A stretch of 64,000 nucleotides of DNA from Pseudoalteromonas arabiensis (GTDB lineage Bacteria; Pseudomonadota; Gammaproteobacteria; Enterobacterales; Alteromonadaceae), in NCBI RefSeq assembly GCF_001550155.1, contig NZ_LRUF01000021.1, positions 264,580 to 328,579 of the forward strand. The letters run 5' to 3'. Each line of letters begins with the position of its first letter. Within the stretch, counting starts at the first letter, position 1. A program made the position numbers and the translations under genes. Below, piece after piece: positions 18,163 to 27,705 of the stretch. The notes beneath the pieces were generated by a model. That model saw only the letters and a program-made list of their open reading frames with translations, did no database searches and was not told the origin of the DNA.

Positions 18163-19320
18163 ATGGACTTTAATTTAACCGAAGATCAGCAAGCATTTGC
18201 ACAAACAGCCCGTCAGTTTGCAGAGTCTGAACTTGCTCCACATGCAGCTAAGTGGGACCAAGAACACATTTTCCCTAAAGATACGATAAAAGCAGCCGGT
18301 GAGCTTGGCTTTTGTGGTTTATATACCCCTGAGGAAGCGGGCGGTTTAGGTTTATCTCGCCTAGATTCAAGCATTATTTTTGAACAGCTTGCGATGGGCT
18401 GTACAGCAACGACAGCTATGTTGACCATTCATAATATGGCGACCTGGATGATTGCAAGTTTTGGTACTGATGATGTTAAAGCCCAGTACTGTGAGCAATT
18501 AGTAATGGGTGAGTTACTTGCTTCTTACTGTTTAACAGAGCCTGGCTCTGGCTCTGATGCGGCATCGCTAAAAACCAAAGCAGTAAAAGAGGGCGATGAG
18601 TATGTGATTTCAGGCTCTAAGATGTTTATTTCGGGTGCTGGTGAAACTGACTTACTCGTTGTTATGGCGCGCACTGGTGGCGAAGGCGCAGCCGGTATTT
18701 CGGCATTCGTAGTACCTGCTGACGCAGCGGGTATTGAATACGGTAAAGCTGAAGAAAAAATGGGCTGGAATGCCCAGCCAACACGTTTAATTAGCTTTGA
18801 AGGTGTAAGAATTCCTGCGGCTAACTTACTAGGTCAAGAAGGCGAAGGCTTTAAGTTTGCAATGCAAGGCTTAGACGGGGGGCGTATTAATATTGCTACC
18901 TGTTCGTTAGGTACAGCGCAAGCAGCACTTAACACCGCACGCGAATACTTAAAAGAACGTGAGCAATTTGGTAAGCCATTAGCTGCTTTCCAAGCATTGC
19001 AATTTAAGATTGCCGATATGAACACAGAGCTTGTTGCGGCTCGTCAAATGGTGCGCTTAGCCGCATTTAAACTTGATACCGGTGACAGTGAAAAAACTAC
19101 GTACTGTGCAATGGCAAAACGTTTTGCAACAGATGTTGGTTTTAAAGTATGTGATGATGCACTGCAAATTCACGGTGGTTACGGTTACATCAAAGAATAC
19201 CCATTAGAGCGTCATTTCAGAGACGTACGTGTGCATCAAATTCTTGAAGGCACAAACGAAATCATGCGTGTGATTATCGCACGTCGTATCTTAGCCGAGT
19301 CAGCTGGCGACATTCTATAA
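18163..19320 (+). CDS. Acyl-CoA dehydrogenase, probably isobutyryl/2-methylbutyryl-CoA
   Basis: A 385-residue FAD enzyme. Unlike LiuA, its catalytic glutamate is the C-terminal one in HQILEGTNEIMR (Glu362). TEPGSGSDAASLKTKA and FISGAGETDLLVVMART are family blocks. In this operon (ivdC position in Shewanella) the expected substrates are isobutyryl-CoA from valine and 2-methylbutyryl-CoA from isoleucine. A GAGGT ribosome site lies just before the ATG. It is the first gene after the palindromic repeat, so its expression depends on read-through or a promoter in or near the repeat. Confidence 0.93.
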   Translation: MDFNLTEDQQAFAQTARQFAESELAPHAAKWDQEHIFPKDTIKAAGELGFCGLYTPEEAGGLGLSRLDSSIIFEQLAMGCTATTAMLTIHNMATWMIASFGTDDVKAQYCEQLVMGELLASYCLTEPGSGSDAASLKTKAVKEGDEYVISGSKMFISGAGETDLLVVMARTGGEGAAGISAFVVPADAAGIEYGKAEEKMGWNAQPTRLISFEGVRIPAANLLGQEGEGFKFAMQGLDGGRINIATCSLGTAQAALNTAREYLKEREQFGKPLAAFQALQFKIADMNTELVAARQMVRLAAFKLDTGDSEKTTYCAMAKRFATDVGFKVCDDALQIHGGYGYIKEYPLERHFRDVRVHQILEGTNEIMRVIIARRILAESAGDIL

Positions 19321-19330
19321 GGAGCATACT

Positions 19331-20110
19331 ATGTCTAATCCATCGATTGATTTAAATATTGAAGGTAACGTAGCGGTTTTAACCATGAACAACCCGCCAG
19401 CGAATACCTGGACACAAGATACATTAACCGCACTTAAAGAGACTGTGACTGAGCTAAATGCCAACAAAAATGTGTATGCATTAGTGATCACAGGTCAAGG
19501 TGAAAAGTTCTTTAGCGCTGGTGCCGATTTAAACGTGTTTGCCAGTGGTGACAAAGGCGTAGCTGCCACTATGTCAAAAGTGTTTGGTGATGCATTTGAA
19601 GCACTAACCAATTTCCGTGGCGTATCAATTGCAGCAATTAATGGTTATGCCATGGGCGGCGGCCTTGAAGTTGCACTTGCTTGTGACATTCGTATTGCCG
19701 AAGAGCAAGCACAAATGGCATTACCAGAAGCAAAAGTTGGCTTACTGCCTTGTGCTGGTGGTACGCAAAATCTTGCATGGCTTGTAGGTGAAGGCTGGGC
19801 AAAACGCATGATCTTATGTGGCGAGCGCCTTAAAGCAGACAAAGCACGCGAGATAGGCCTTGTTGAAGAAGTGGTTGGCGTTGGTGAAAGTTTAGCGGCG
19901 GCAATGAAACTTGCTAACCAAGTTGGCGAGCAAAGCCCAGTTGCTGTGACTGCATGTAAAGAACTTATTCAAAAAGGTCGTACACAACCGATGCTTCATG
20001 CATTGCCATTAGAGCGTGAGTTATTTGTACAATTATTCGATACGCAAGACCAAAAAGAAGGTGTGAATGCGTTCTTAGAAAAGCGTAAAGCTAATTGGGT
20101 AAATGGCTAA
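19331..20110 (+). CDS. Enoyl-CoA hydratase
   Basis: A 259-residue crotonase-family hydratase. The oxyanion segments are KFFSAGADLNVFASGD and NGYAMGGGLEVALACDIRIA, and MALPEAKVGLLPCAGGTQ carries the second catalytic acid region. It should hydrate methacrylyl-CoA and tiglyl-CoA. AAGGAG precedes the start at ten bases after the dehydrogenase stop; the next gene overlaps its stop codon. Confidence 0.93.
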   Translation: MSNPSIDLNIEGNVAVLTMNNPPANTWTQDTLTALKETVTELNANKNVYALVITGQGEKFFSAGADLNVFASGDKGVAATMSKVFGDAFEALTNFRGVSIAAINGYAMGGGLEVALACDIRIAEEQAQMALPEAKVGLLPCAGGTQNLAWLVGEGWAKRMILCGERLKADKAREIGLVEEVVGVGESLAAAMKLANQVGEQSPVAVTACKELIQKGRTQPMLHALPLERELFVQLFDTQDQKEGVNAFLEKRKANWVNG

Positions 20111-21252
20111 TGACTAACGTAACACTACTAAATCATCAAGATGCGCCTGTGGTGTTTGAAACTGCAGAGGCCGCAAGTGGCCTCATTGCAATTGCGACAC
20201 TCAATGCGCCAAAATCGTTAAACGCCTTAAATTACGACATGATCCAACTGCTTGAGCCGCAGCTTAGAAAATGGGCTGAAGATGACACTGTTGCCATGGT
20301 TATTTTAAAAGGGGCTGGCGAAAAAGCCTTTTGCGCCGGTGGCGATGTAGTAAGCCTTCACAAGGCAATGAGCACGGGTGAGCCAGCTAATTACATCGAA
20401 GACTTTTTCTCACTTGAGTATAAATTAGACTATCTAATTCATTGCTATGAAAAGCCAATATTACTTTGGGGTAATGGCATTGTTATGGGGGGCGGCTTAG
20501 GTTTAATGGCAGGGGCAAGTCACCGCGTGGTAACAGAAACCTCTCGTATTGCAATGCCTGAGCTTACCATTGGTTTATACCCTGATGTTGGTGGCAGTTA
20601 TTTCTTACATAAAATGCCTGAGCAAGTGGGTCTCTTTTTAGGATTAACTGCAGCGTCTATCAATGCTGAAGACGCATTGTTTGTTAATCTTGCTGATCAC
20701 TATGCAACTGCCGATAAATATGATGCTATGTTAACGGCTATCACAGCTGAAAAGTGGGGCAAAACGGCTTCATTAAATCACGAAAAGCTGACTAAAATTT
20801 TAATCTCAATCGATAATATTTCAGGCCGTGTACCTAAAGGAAACGTAAAAGATAACCTTGAGGTTATTCAAAAGTTGGCTGAATTTGACTCATTGCAGGG
20901 CAAAATCGACTACATCCAAGGTTTAGATACCGAAGACAAATGGCTTACTCGTGCGCAAAAGTCATTAGCGCATGGTTGTCCGCTTAGTTGTGCGCTGGTT
21001 GAACGTCAATTAGCAAACTCAAAAGAGATGACGTTAGCACAGTGCTTCAAAATGGAGCTAGGCATGTCGGTACGCTGTGGCGAAGTAGGCGAGTTCCAAG
21101 AAGGGGTTCGTGCGCTACTAATCGACAAAGACGGTGCACCTAACTGGCAGTTTAAATCGCTTAGCGATATTGACGCAGCAGTTGTAGATAGTTTCTTTAC
21201 ACCACGCTGGGATGAGCAATCTCACCCACTTAACTCATTAACGTCATCTTAA
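20110..21252 (+). CDS. 3-hydroxyisobutyryl-CoA hydrolase
   Basis: A 380-residue member of the ECH/isomerase family that releases free 3-hydroxyisobutyrate from its CoA ester, a step specific to valine. The start is taken at the ATG overlapping the previous stop (TAATG at 20109-20113), which suggests translational coupling; an in-frame ATG at 20095 lies inside the upstream gene. Marks are FCAGGDVVSLHKAM, IVMGGGLGLMAGASHRVVTE and MPELTIGLYPDVGGSYFL, plus the long C-terminal extension that separates hydrolases from hydratases. Confidence 0.94.
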   Translation: MTNVTLLNHQDAPVVFETAEAASGLIAIATLNAPKSLNALNYDMIQLLEPQLRKWAEDDTVAMVILKGAGEKAFCAGGDVVSLHKAMSTGEPANYIEDFFSLEYKLDYLIHCYEKPILLWGNGIVMGGGLGLMAGASHRVVTETSRIAMPELTIGLYPDVGGSYFLHKMPEQVGLFLGLTAASINAEDALFVNLADHYATADKYDAMLTAITAEKWGKTASLNHEKLTKILISIDNISGRVPKGNVKDNLEVIQKLAEFDSLQGKIDYIQGLDTEDKWLTRAQKSLAHGCPLSCALVERQLANSKEMTLAQCFKMELGMSVRCGEVGEFQEGVRALLIDKDGAPNWQFKSLSDIDAAVVDSFFTPRWDEQSHPLNSLTSS

Positions 21253-21269
21253 GTCGAAGGGGTAAACAA

Positions 21270-22160
21270 ATGGCTAAATTAACAATAGGATTTATTGGTT
21301 TAGGCAACATGGGTGGCCCGATGGCGGCAAACCTTGTTAATGCAGGTCACACAGTTCGTGTGTTTGACTTAAATAAAACAGCAGTCAGTGAACTTGCCGA
21401 TAAAGGTGCGGTTGCTGCAAATGATGCAGCTGAGTGTGCTATTGGCGCTGATATTTTTATCAGTATGCTACCAGCAAGTAAGCATGTTAAGTCGCTTTAC
21501 TTAGGTGAAACGGGTCTTATCAACTTACTTGATAGCAAAACCCTAGTCATTGACTGCTCAACCATTGATGCAGAATCAGCGCGTCAAGTGGGTAGCGAAC
21601 TTGCTCAAAAAGGCATTGATTTTGTTGATGCGCCGGTATCAGGTGGTGTTGCAGGTGCAACAGCGGGTACTTTAACCTTTATCGTTGGTGGTGAGCAAAG
21701 CCATTTTGAAAAAGCTAAGCTTGCTTTAGTTGATATGGGTAAAAACATCTTCCATGCTGGTGATATTGGCGCTGGCCAAGTGGCAAAAATCTGTAACAAC
21801 ATGCTTCTGAGCATTTTAATGGCAGGTACTAGTGAAGCCCTGCAAATGGGGATTAACAATGGGCTTGATCCAAAAGTGTTAAGCGACATTATGACTGCCA
21901 GCTCTGGTCGTAACTGGACACTTGAGCTTTACAACCCATGCCCTGGTGTAATGGAAACGGCGCCAGCAAGTAATGATTATAAACCTGGCTTCATGGTTGA
22001 TTTAATGGCTAAAGATTTAGGCCTTGCTATGGAAGCGGCTCAACAAAGTAATTCATCTACCCCAATGGGGTCAATGGCGAAGAATCTATACACTATGCTT
22101 CAGCATCAAGGTGCAGGTAGTGATGATTTTAGCGCTATTTTTAAATTATTCTCGAAGTAG
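21270..22160 (+). CDS. mmsB: 3-hydroxyisobutyrate dehydrogenase
   Basis: A 296-residue NAD-dependent dehydrogenase that oxidises 3-hydroxyisobutyrate to methylmalonate semialdehyde for MmsA. The N-terminal Rossmann motif is GFIGLGNMGGPMAANLVNAG. The substrate loop is DAPVSGGVAGATAGTL, and the catalytic lysine is Lys173 in GQVAKICNNML. The order hydrolase-mmsB follows the reaction order. Confidence 0.96.
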   Translation: MAKLTIGFIGLGNMGGPMAANLVNAGHTVRVFDLNKTAVSELADKGAVAANDAAECAIGADIFISMLPASKHVKSLYLGETGLINLLDSKTLVIDCSTIDAESARQVGSELAQKGIDFVDAPVSGGVAGATAGTLTFIVGGEQSHFEKAKLALVDMGKNIFHAGDIGAGQVAKICNNMLLSILMAGTSEALQMGINNGLDPKVLSDIMTASSGRNWTLELYNPCPGVMETAPASNDYKPGFMVDLMAKDLGLAMEAAQQSNSSTPMGSMAKNLYTMLQHQGAGSDDFSAIFKLFSK

Positions 22161-22169
22161 GAGTTTGTT

Positions 22170-22931
22170 GTGGAAGTTAAAAACAACAACATTGTAATTA
22201 CTGGTGGTGCGCAAGGTTTAGGCTTTGCGATGGCTGAAAAATTTGCATCGCTTGGCGCGAACATCGCCCTTATCGATATGCAACAAGACGTACTTGATAC
22301 TGCAGTATCAGCGCTTGCTAAGCATGGCACAAAAGTGATGGCGTATGCTGCTAATGTGACCGATGAAGACGCTGTGGTAGCAACGTTTAACACGATTAAC
22401 AAAGACTTTGGTCATATTGGTGTGTTAATTAATAACGCAGGTATCTTACGCGATGGTATGTTTATCAAAGCAAAAGAAGGCAAAGTGGTTGATAAAATGT
22501 CGTTGGCTCAGTTTCAATCTGTAATTGATGTTAACCTAACCGGTGTATTCTTAGCCGGTCGTGAAGCTGCAAGCCACATGATTGAGTCTGGCAAAGGCGG
22601 CGTTATCGTTAATATGTCGAGTGTTGCCCGTGCTGGTAACATTGGCCAAACTAACTATGCAGCGTCTAAAGCCGGTGTTGTTGCGATGACAACGGGTTGG
22701 GCGAAAGAATTAGGTCGCTTTGGTATCCGTGTTGGTGCAATCGCACCAGGTGTTATCCGCACTGCGATGACAGATGCAATGAAACCAGAAGCAAAACAAC
22801 GCATGATGGCGGTAACGCCAGTGGGTCGTTTTGGTGAAGCACAAGAAATTGCCCAAACAGCACAGTACATTGTAGAAAACGACTTCTTTACCGGTCGTGT
22901 TGTAGAAATTGACGGTGGTATAAGACTTTAA
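22170..22931 (+). CDS. Short-chain dehydrogenase, probable 3-hydroxy-2-methylbutyryl-CoA dehydrogenase
   Basis: A 253-residue SDR enzyme with TGGAQGLGFAMAEKF (NAD binding, residues 11-25), NNAG at 88-91, and the catalytic set Ser150/151, Tyr163 and Lys167 (TNYAASKAG). It occupies the ivdG position of the Shewanella operon, where the likely substrate is 2-methyl-3-hydroxybutyryl-CoA from isoleucine; a FabG-like activity cannot be excluded. The start is a GTG at 22170, with GGAG at a good distance and no in-frame ATG nearby. A terminator follows. Confidence 0.88.
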   Translation: MEVKNNNIVITGGAQGLGFAMAEKFASLGANIALIDMQQDVLDTAVSALAKHGTKVMAYAANVTDEDAVVATFNTINKDFGHIGVLINNAGILRDGMFIKAKEGKVVDKMSLAQFQSVIDVNLTGVFLAGREAASHMIESGKGGVIVNMSSVARAGNIGQTNYAASKAGVVAMTTGWAKELGRFGIRVGAIAPGVIRTAMTDAMKPEAKQRMMAVTPVGRFGEAQEIAQTAQYIVENDFFTGRVVEIDGGIRL

Positions 22932-22953
22932 TTTCAACTACCCATTGAGTCCC

Positions 22954-22983
22954 AAAACGGTAAGCTTTGCTTGCCGTTTTTTT
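22954..22983 (+). terminator. Terminator of the valine/isoleucine operon
   Basis: AAAACGGTAAGC (22954-22965), loop TTT, GCTTGCCGTTTT (22969-22980) pair over twelve positions with one G-T wobble. Extra T residues follow. It lies 23 bases after the SDR stop. Confidence 0.93.
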
Positions 22984-23078
22984 GCTTTAAGTCGCAACAA
23001 ACCTTAATTTAACTCAGCCCTTGTAATTAACTTTCCTACATTCAATAATTAAAGTCGTTTTCTACCTTGAGAGATGCA

Positions 23079-24902
23079 GTGAATTCCAAACAAATCCGCA
23101 ATTTTTATATCAATGAAGAACAGTCTGTTTATTTGCTGTCTCACCATGATGCTAAAAAGCACCGCCAATGGCTTAACATTTGTATTAAACAGCTAACCTT
23201 GCTTGGTTACAGCGATGTTGAATTGATTGGTTCTGGTGCATTTGGCTTTGTATTTGCGGGTATTGATGACGAAGGTATGCCTTGGGTCTTTAAGTTTTCA
23301 CGCATAACCCTTGCGCAGAGTGTACGTGACCGTTTAGAAGACGAAGCCTACATGCTCTCGCAAGTGCATAATCCGCTCGTGCCAAAATTTTATGCTTTTG
23401 AGCGCATTAAAAAGCAAGGCATTTTAATGATGGAGCGCGCCCTAGGTGAAGACTTAGAAAAAATCTCCATCAAACAGGGGCGTTTTAGCGCAGCGAAAAT
23501 CATGGCGCTGGCGCTTAAGCTTCGCAATGTTCTTATTGACTTACGCGAACACAAAAACGGCATCAGCCCGCAACCGATTGTACATGGTGATATTAAACCT
23601 TCTAACATTGTTTATGATGAACAAACTAATAAATTGTCGTTGGTAGACTGGGGCAGCTCTGTTTATGCGCAAATAGACGCTGAAGGGAATCCGGTTGCCA
23701 GCAATTTTATGGATCTTATGTCTGCTGATATAAGCACCACGAATGCACGCATGGGTGATGTGTATTTTATTGGTGATGAGCAAATGTCAGGTGGACAGTC
23801 CTCGCCACGATTTGATGAGCAAGGTGTCGCCTCAACTCTTTATGCACTGGCCTCTGCCCAATCTTGCCGATTTGGTGCTGCGGTTATTCCGGCTACAAGC
23901 CTAAATTTACCTATGGAGCTTGCACGAGTTATTGACGGTATGCTTTCAAAAAATAAGGCCACTCGCGATAGTGCGGGTGATTATTTTATGCGTAACATGC
24001 CTACAATGGCCAAAGCTTACTTACCTGAGCTGCCCCGTAAACTAATTCGACCTTATATTCCTTATTGGTTTAGTGAGTTTGATGAGCACCCAGATACGGT
24101 TGTTTATAGCTCGCGTAAGCAATTTTTACGACAAGCCGACCATAATCAACAACTACTTGATGTAAACGATGCCCAGCTCGATAGGTACTACAAAGAATTT
24201 TTATTTGATACCGGCGACACCGAAAAAGCATTTTTAGCCTCGATTAGCCGGCTAGCAAAGTACCCAGTAGTAGGGGGTCTGAGTTTTCACTGGAAAGAAA
24301 ACTCACTGTTTGTTGAATCATCGCTGATTCTGCATGATGAAACACTCGGCACTGCCTTTACAGATGCGATTAACAACACCGTCATGCTTGCCCAAGGGAT
24401 TGAACAAAAAGGTCTATTTAAATGTTGCTTATTTGATGCCCGTAAGACCATTCAGCTAGAACGGGATGGCACTGGCGCATTTAAATTTGAACATTTACCT
24501 GAACTTGATTATGAAGTGATGGATGTACAAGCCTCAGATGTAACCAGACCACACTCTTACTTTGAAGATGGTAAAGATCCTGATGAGCAATTGCAGCTCC
24601 CAAAAAAGGTTATAAAGTGCGTATTTGAGCTAAACCAAATACACCATACGGGGTGTATCATTTTTGAGGCGTTGCCAGATAGGATGAAGATACACCACTA
24701 CTATCGACTATTAGATGCCAGTAAAGAGCCTGAATTTAAACGTTTGCTAAGTAAGTTGATGCAATATGCGGTAAGTATAACTGATGTAGGTGTAGCTGGC
24801 TTTATGAAACTACCTTACAAAAATACCCGTGAATTTGATTTATGTGCTAAACAAGCCGATGAGTTTTATCCACGAGATCCAAAAAGAATTTTGATGGAAT
24901 GA
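23079..24902 (+). CDS. Eukaryotic-type protein kinase with unassigned C-terminal half
   Basis: A 607-residue product from a GTG at 23079, chosen because GAGA lies five bases upstream; a TTG at 23067 has no ribosome site. Residues 45-330 form a Hanks-type kinase: glycine loop GSGAFGFVF (51-59), Lys72, catalytic loop VHGDIKPSNIVYD (Asp171, Asn176), and DWG (190-192) in place of DFG. Residues 340-607 match no family I recognise and show no membrane segment, so the kinase is probably cytosolic. It is monocistronic, with no phosphatase or substrate gene beside it. Confidence 0.85.
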   Translation: MNSKQIRNFYINEEQSVYLLSHHDAKKHRQWLNICIKQLTLLGYSDVELIGSGAFGFVFAGIDDEGMPWVFKFSRITLAQSVRDRLEDEAYMLSQVHNPLVPKFYAFERIKKQGILMMERALGEDLEKISIKQGRFSAAKIMALALKLRNVLIDLREHKNGISPQPIVHGDIKPSNIVYDEQTNKLSLVDWGSSVYAQIDAEGNPVASNFMDLMSADISTTNARMGDVYFIGDEQMSGGQSSPRFDEQGVASTLYALASAQSCRFGAAVIPATSLNLPMELARVIDGMLSKNKATRDSAGDYFMRNMPTMAKAYLPELPRKLIRPYIPYWFSEFDEHPDTVVYSSRKQFLRQADHNQQLLDVNDAQLDRYYKEFLFDTGDTEKAFLASISRLAKYPVVGGLSFHWKENSLFVESSLILHDETLGTAFTDAINNTVMLAQGIEQKGLFKCCLFDARKTIQLERDGTGAFKFEHLPELDYEVMDVQASDVTRPHSYFEDGKDPDEQLQLPKKVIKCVFELNQIHHTGCIIFEALPDRMKIHHYYRLLDASKEPEFKRLLSKLMQYAVSITDVGVAGFMKLPYKNTREFDLCAKQADEFYPRDPKRILME

Positions 24903-25058
24903 GTTCTTTAATTAAGACTCATTGTAAACGGTTAGAAAATATAACTTTCCAAAATAAAAATATAGAACAAGCATTTATTTTTAGAGATAGATTGTTTTTT
25001 AGTAAGTAAAATATTGTCACTTTTTGTACACGCGCGATAATCGTGGTTTAATGCAAGC

Positions 25059-25089
25059 AGCTAATTTCAAAAAAATTTTGAAATTAGCT
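25059..25089. repeat. Perfect 14-base inverted repeat in the sseB leader
   Basis: AGCTAATTTCAAAA (25059-25072), loop AAA, TTTTGAAATTAGCT (25076-25089). It ends 69 bases before the sseB start. No T run follows on the plus strand, so it is not a simple terminator of the kinase gene; an operator or a leader hairpin are both possible. Confidence 0.7.
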
Positions 25090-25158
25090 AAATCAAAAAG
25101 CTAAGCATTACTCGCTTCAACCTGCCATTTTAGGTGAAATCCAGCTTAAGGAAGAGTT

Positions 25159-25956
25159 GTGGAAATAATCGAAGAAAATAAACTAGAAGAACTATTAAGG
25201 CTTGCGGCAGATGAACCTGCTCATCGGCCACAATTTTGTGAAACCTTACTTAATTCAAACGTGTTTTTACTGGGTGCTACAGAACAAGTAGAAGCTTATG
25301 GGCATAACAATCTTGAAGCTGGTAGTCACATTCAAATACAACACTGGCAAAGAGCCGATGGCTTATCTGTAATCCCGTTTTTTTCGTCTTTAGAAGTGCT
25401 TCAGAAATCCATTGATACTGAACAGTCGTATTTGATGCTGCCAGCCCGCTCTTTATTTGAAATGACACAAGGAGCTACATTATTCCTCAATCCTAAGTCA
25501 AAGTATGGTAAAGAGTTTTTACCACAGGAAGTGGCTCAGCTATTAACCACAGGTATTAGTCAATCTCCTGTACAAAGAGTTGTTGAGGAAGAAACAAAAG
25601 TCCTACTGGGAGAGCCCGCTAATTATCCTCATAAAATGATTGACTCTTTAATTCAGTTATTCGCAAAGCATAGAAATGTGAATAGCGCCTACCTTGCTTT
25701 AATGCACGATAAATCCGTTGATGAAAAGCCGCATTTAATTATTGGCATTGAAACAGATGGTGACGCTAAAAAAGTGATAACAGAAGCAGGCTCTGTCGCC
25801 ATAGATACATTACCTAAAGGTGAATCAATAGATTTTTATCAAATCAAAGAAAATGACTCTGGTTTGAGTGAGTTTTTGCTTACTCAAATTAAGCCCTTTT
25901 ATGAGAAAAGATGGGGAACGAAACTTTGTTCTACGCTTGGCTCAGGCAAGGCATAA
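25159..25956 (+). CDS. sseB: SseB family protein (enhanced serine sensitivity)
   Basis: A 265-residue protein that tracks the E. coli SseB sequence along its length: EELLRLAADEPAHRPQFCET, QHWQRADGLSVIPFF, LPARSLFEMTQGATLFLNP, MIDSLIQLF, LIIGIETDGD and the C-terminal KPFYEKRWG. SseB overproduction alters serine sensitivity in E. coli; its molecular role is not established. The start is GTG with AAGGA upstream. It stands alone between the kinase and a small lipoprotein. Confidence 0.93.
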   Translation: MEIIEENKLEELLRLAADEPAHRPQFCETLLNSNVFLLGATEQVEAYGHNNLEAGSHIQIQHWQRADGLSVIPFFSSLEVLQKSIDTEQSYLMLPARSLFEMTQGATLFLNPKSKYGKEFLPQEVAQLLTTGISQSPVQRVVEEETKVLLGEPANYPHKMIDSLIQLFAKHRNVNSAYLALMHDKSVDEKPHLIIGIETDGDAKKVITEAGSVAIDTLPKGESIDFYQIKENDSGLSEFLLTQIKPFYEKRWGTKLCSTLGSGKA

Positions 25957-26020
25957 AACTCTTTGGTATTTAATTACTTAGTTATTGCACAATGTGATGT
26001 TTAGTTAATCGTGAGGGATT

Positions 26021-26356
26021 ATGAAAAAGTTTATTTTACTGGTTTTAGCTGTGCTTACTCTGACTTCTTGTAGCAAGCCTTTGCCAGCGGATAAGTTATC
26101 TTACGTAGGTGAGTGGGAAAGCAAAGAAATGTATTTGCTTATCCTCCAAGATGGAACAGTGGTATATGAGAGGGTTCAGGATGGAGGGGCAACATCCATA
26201 AACGCGCCGTTAAAAGAGTTTAGAGGAGATGACTTTGTAGTAGGAGTCGCTTTTTTAACCACTAATTTCGATGTAACAGAAGTACCACACTTGGTTGATG
26301 ACCAATGGGTAATGGTTGTTGATGGCGTGAGGCTAACAAAAAACCAAGGTTATTAG
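26021..26356 (+). CDS. Small lipoprotein, function unknown
   Basis: A 111-residue protein with a type II signal peptide, MKKFILLVLAVLTLTSC, in which LTSC is the lipobox and Cys17 the lipidated residue. The mature part is short and beta-rich in appearance (YVGEWESKEMYLLILQDGTV), a layout common among small lipocalin-like proteins, but no family is recognised. TGAGGGATT precedes the ATG. Confidence 0.78.
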   Translation: MKKFILLVLAVLTLTSCSKPLPADKLSYVGEWESKEMYLLILQDGTVVYERVQDGGATSINAPLKEFRGDDFVVGVAFLTTNFDVTEVPHLVDDQWVMVVDGVRLTKNQGY

Positions 26357-26476
26357 AAATTGCTGTAAATATTAATAGGAATTTACTTAAATAATTAATA
26401 GTCGGGTGTTTTTTATTAAAGAGATTCTTACTTTAGAAGCGTGTACTTACGATATTTAGCTTTTTAAAGGGATGTT

Positions 26477-27574
26477 ATGAATAAATTATTATTTTTTATT
26501 GTTTTTTTCGTTATTAGTAATGCTCAAGCAGCTGACGCGACTTATTTCTCAGAATTAAAAGCCGAGCTTGATCAGGCTGTACCAAAGATTTTAGATAAGC
26601 ATAAAGCCCCAGGTGTGGCCATTGCCTTTGTTCAAGGCGAAGAGGTTACCGGATTTCTTTCTTATGGCTTTGCTGATATTGAAAGTCAAAAAGCGATTAC
26701 AGAGAATACCATGTTTAATGTGGGCTCAATATCAAAAGTAGTAACTTCGTGGGGGGTTATGCAGTTGGTTGAGCAAGGTAAAGTTGAACTTGATAAACCA
26801 ATAAATAATTATTTAAAACGCTGGAAGATACCTAAGTCTGAATTTGGAACAGAAAATGTAACGTTAAGAAATGTTCTGTCGCATACATCTGGCTTGTCTC
26901 TCGGTCCTTATTTTGGCTGGGGCTCACCGACTGATGTTCCTTCGATCGTTGATTCATTAAATGGCAAGAATAATGGTGCAGGCGATGTAAAATTAATACA
27001 TACACCAAATACAAAATGGTCATACTCAGGGGGTGGGTACTCTATTGTTCAGTTACTCATAGAAGATGTATCGGGCTTAAGTTTTGAAGACTATATGCAG
27101 AAAAATGTACTTGAGCCGCTCGGAATGAATAACTCAACATTTAATGTAACACCTGCTGTTATGAGTAAGTCAGCAACACCGTATGATGAAAATGCCAAGA
27201 AAACATCCATGATCTACTTTGCTGAGCAAGCCGCTGCGGGTTTACAAACAACTGCTATTGATTTAGCACGATTTAATTTAGCCGTGCTTAAAAATAAGGA
27301 AAATAAATACAATGGCTACCGTCTTATATCACAAGTTCTAATTACAGAAATGATTACACCTGTAGCAAACACGGGGGGGCGCTGGAGTATGAGTTATGTT
27401 GTCGATTCAGAAAATAAAAGTTTAGGGTTCGCTGGATTTAATCAAGGTTGGATAGCCTTAACACGGTCGATTACAGACCAAAATAGAGGCTACGTCATAC
27501 TTACCAATAGCAGCATAGGAGGCGTTAGTAATGATATTGATAGTCTTATTTTATCTAAACTGCGCAAGTCTTAA
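26477..27574 (+). CDS. Secreted serine hydrolase, class C beta-lactamase family
   Basis: A 365-residue exported enzyme of the AmpC/DD-peptidase/esterase group. The signal peptide is residues 1-19 (ending NAQA). The catalytic SxxK motif is S84-I-S-K87 within NVGSISKVVTSWGVMQL. The second motif YxN appears as Y183-S-G185, which is usual for the esterase and peptidase branch and argues against a true beta-lactamase. The substrate is unknown. It has its own AAAGGGATG ribosome site and no close operon partner. Confidence 0.85.
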   Translation: MNKLLFFIVFFVISNAQAADATYFSELKAELDQAVPKILDKHKAPGVAIAFVQGEEVTGFLSYGFADIESQKAITENTMFNVGSISKVVTSWGVMQLVEQGKVELDKPINNYLKRWKIPKSEFGTENVTLRNVLSHTSGLSLGPYFGWGSPTDVPSIVDSLNGKNNGAGDVKLIHTPNTKWSYSGGGYSIVQLLIEDVSGLSFEDYMQKNVLEPLGMNNSTFNVTPAVMSKSATPYDENAKKTSMIYFAEQAAAGLQTTAIDLARFNLAVLKNKENKYNGYRLISQVLITEMITPVANTGGRWSMSYVVDSENKSLGFAGFNQGWIALTRSITDQNRGYVILTNSSIGGVSNDIDSLILSKLRKS

Positions 27575-27705
27575 AAGTGAGTAGTTTATGGCAACTAAGC
27601 TTACTTAATAGGTATTTTTGATATTTAATAAGGTGGTTATGTTGAAAAGCATAGAGGTAAGAACAATCTACTTAGTATAGAACTCAATTTTAGGGAGTCG
27701 TACTG

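Noticed and set aside
26477..27574. Annotation as an antibiotic-resistance beta-lactamase
   Set aside because: The YxN motif is Y-S-G and no clear KTG box was seen. The broader serine hydrolase family is the safer call.
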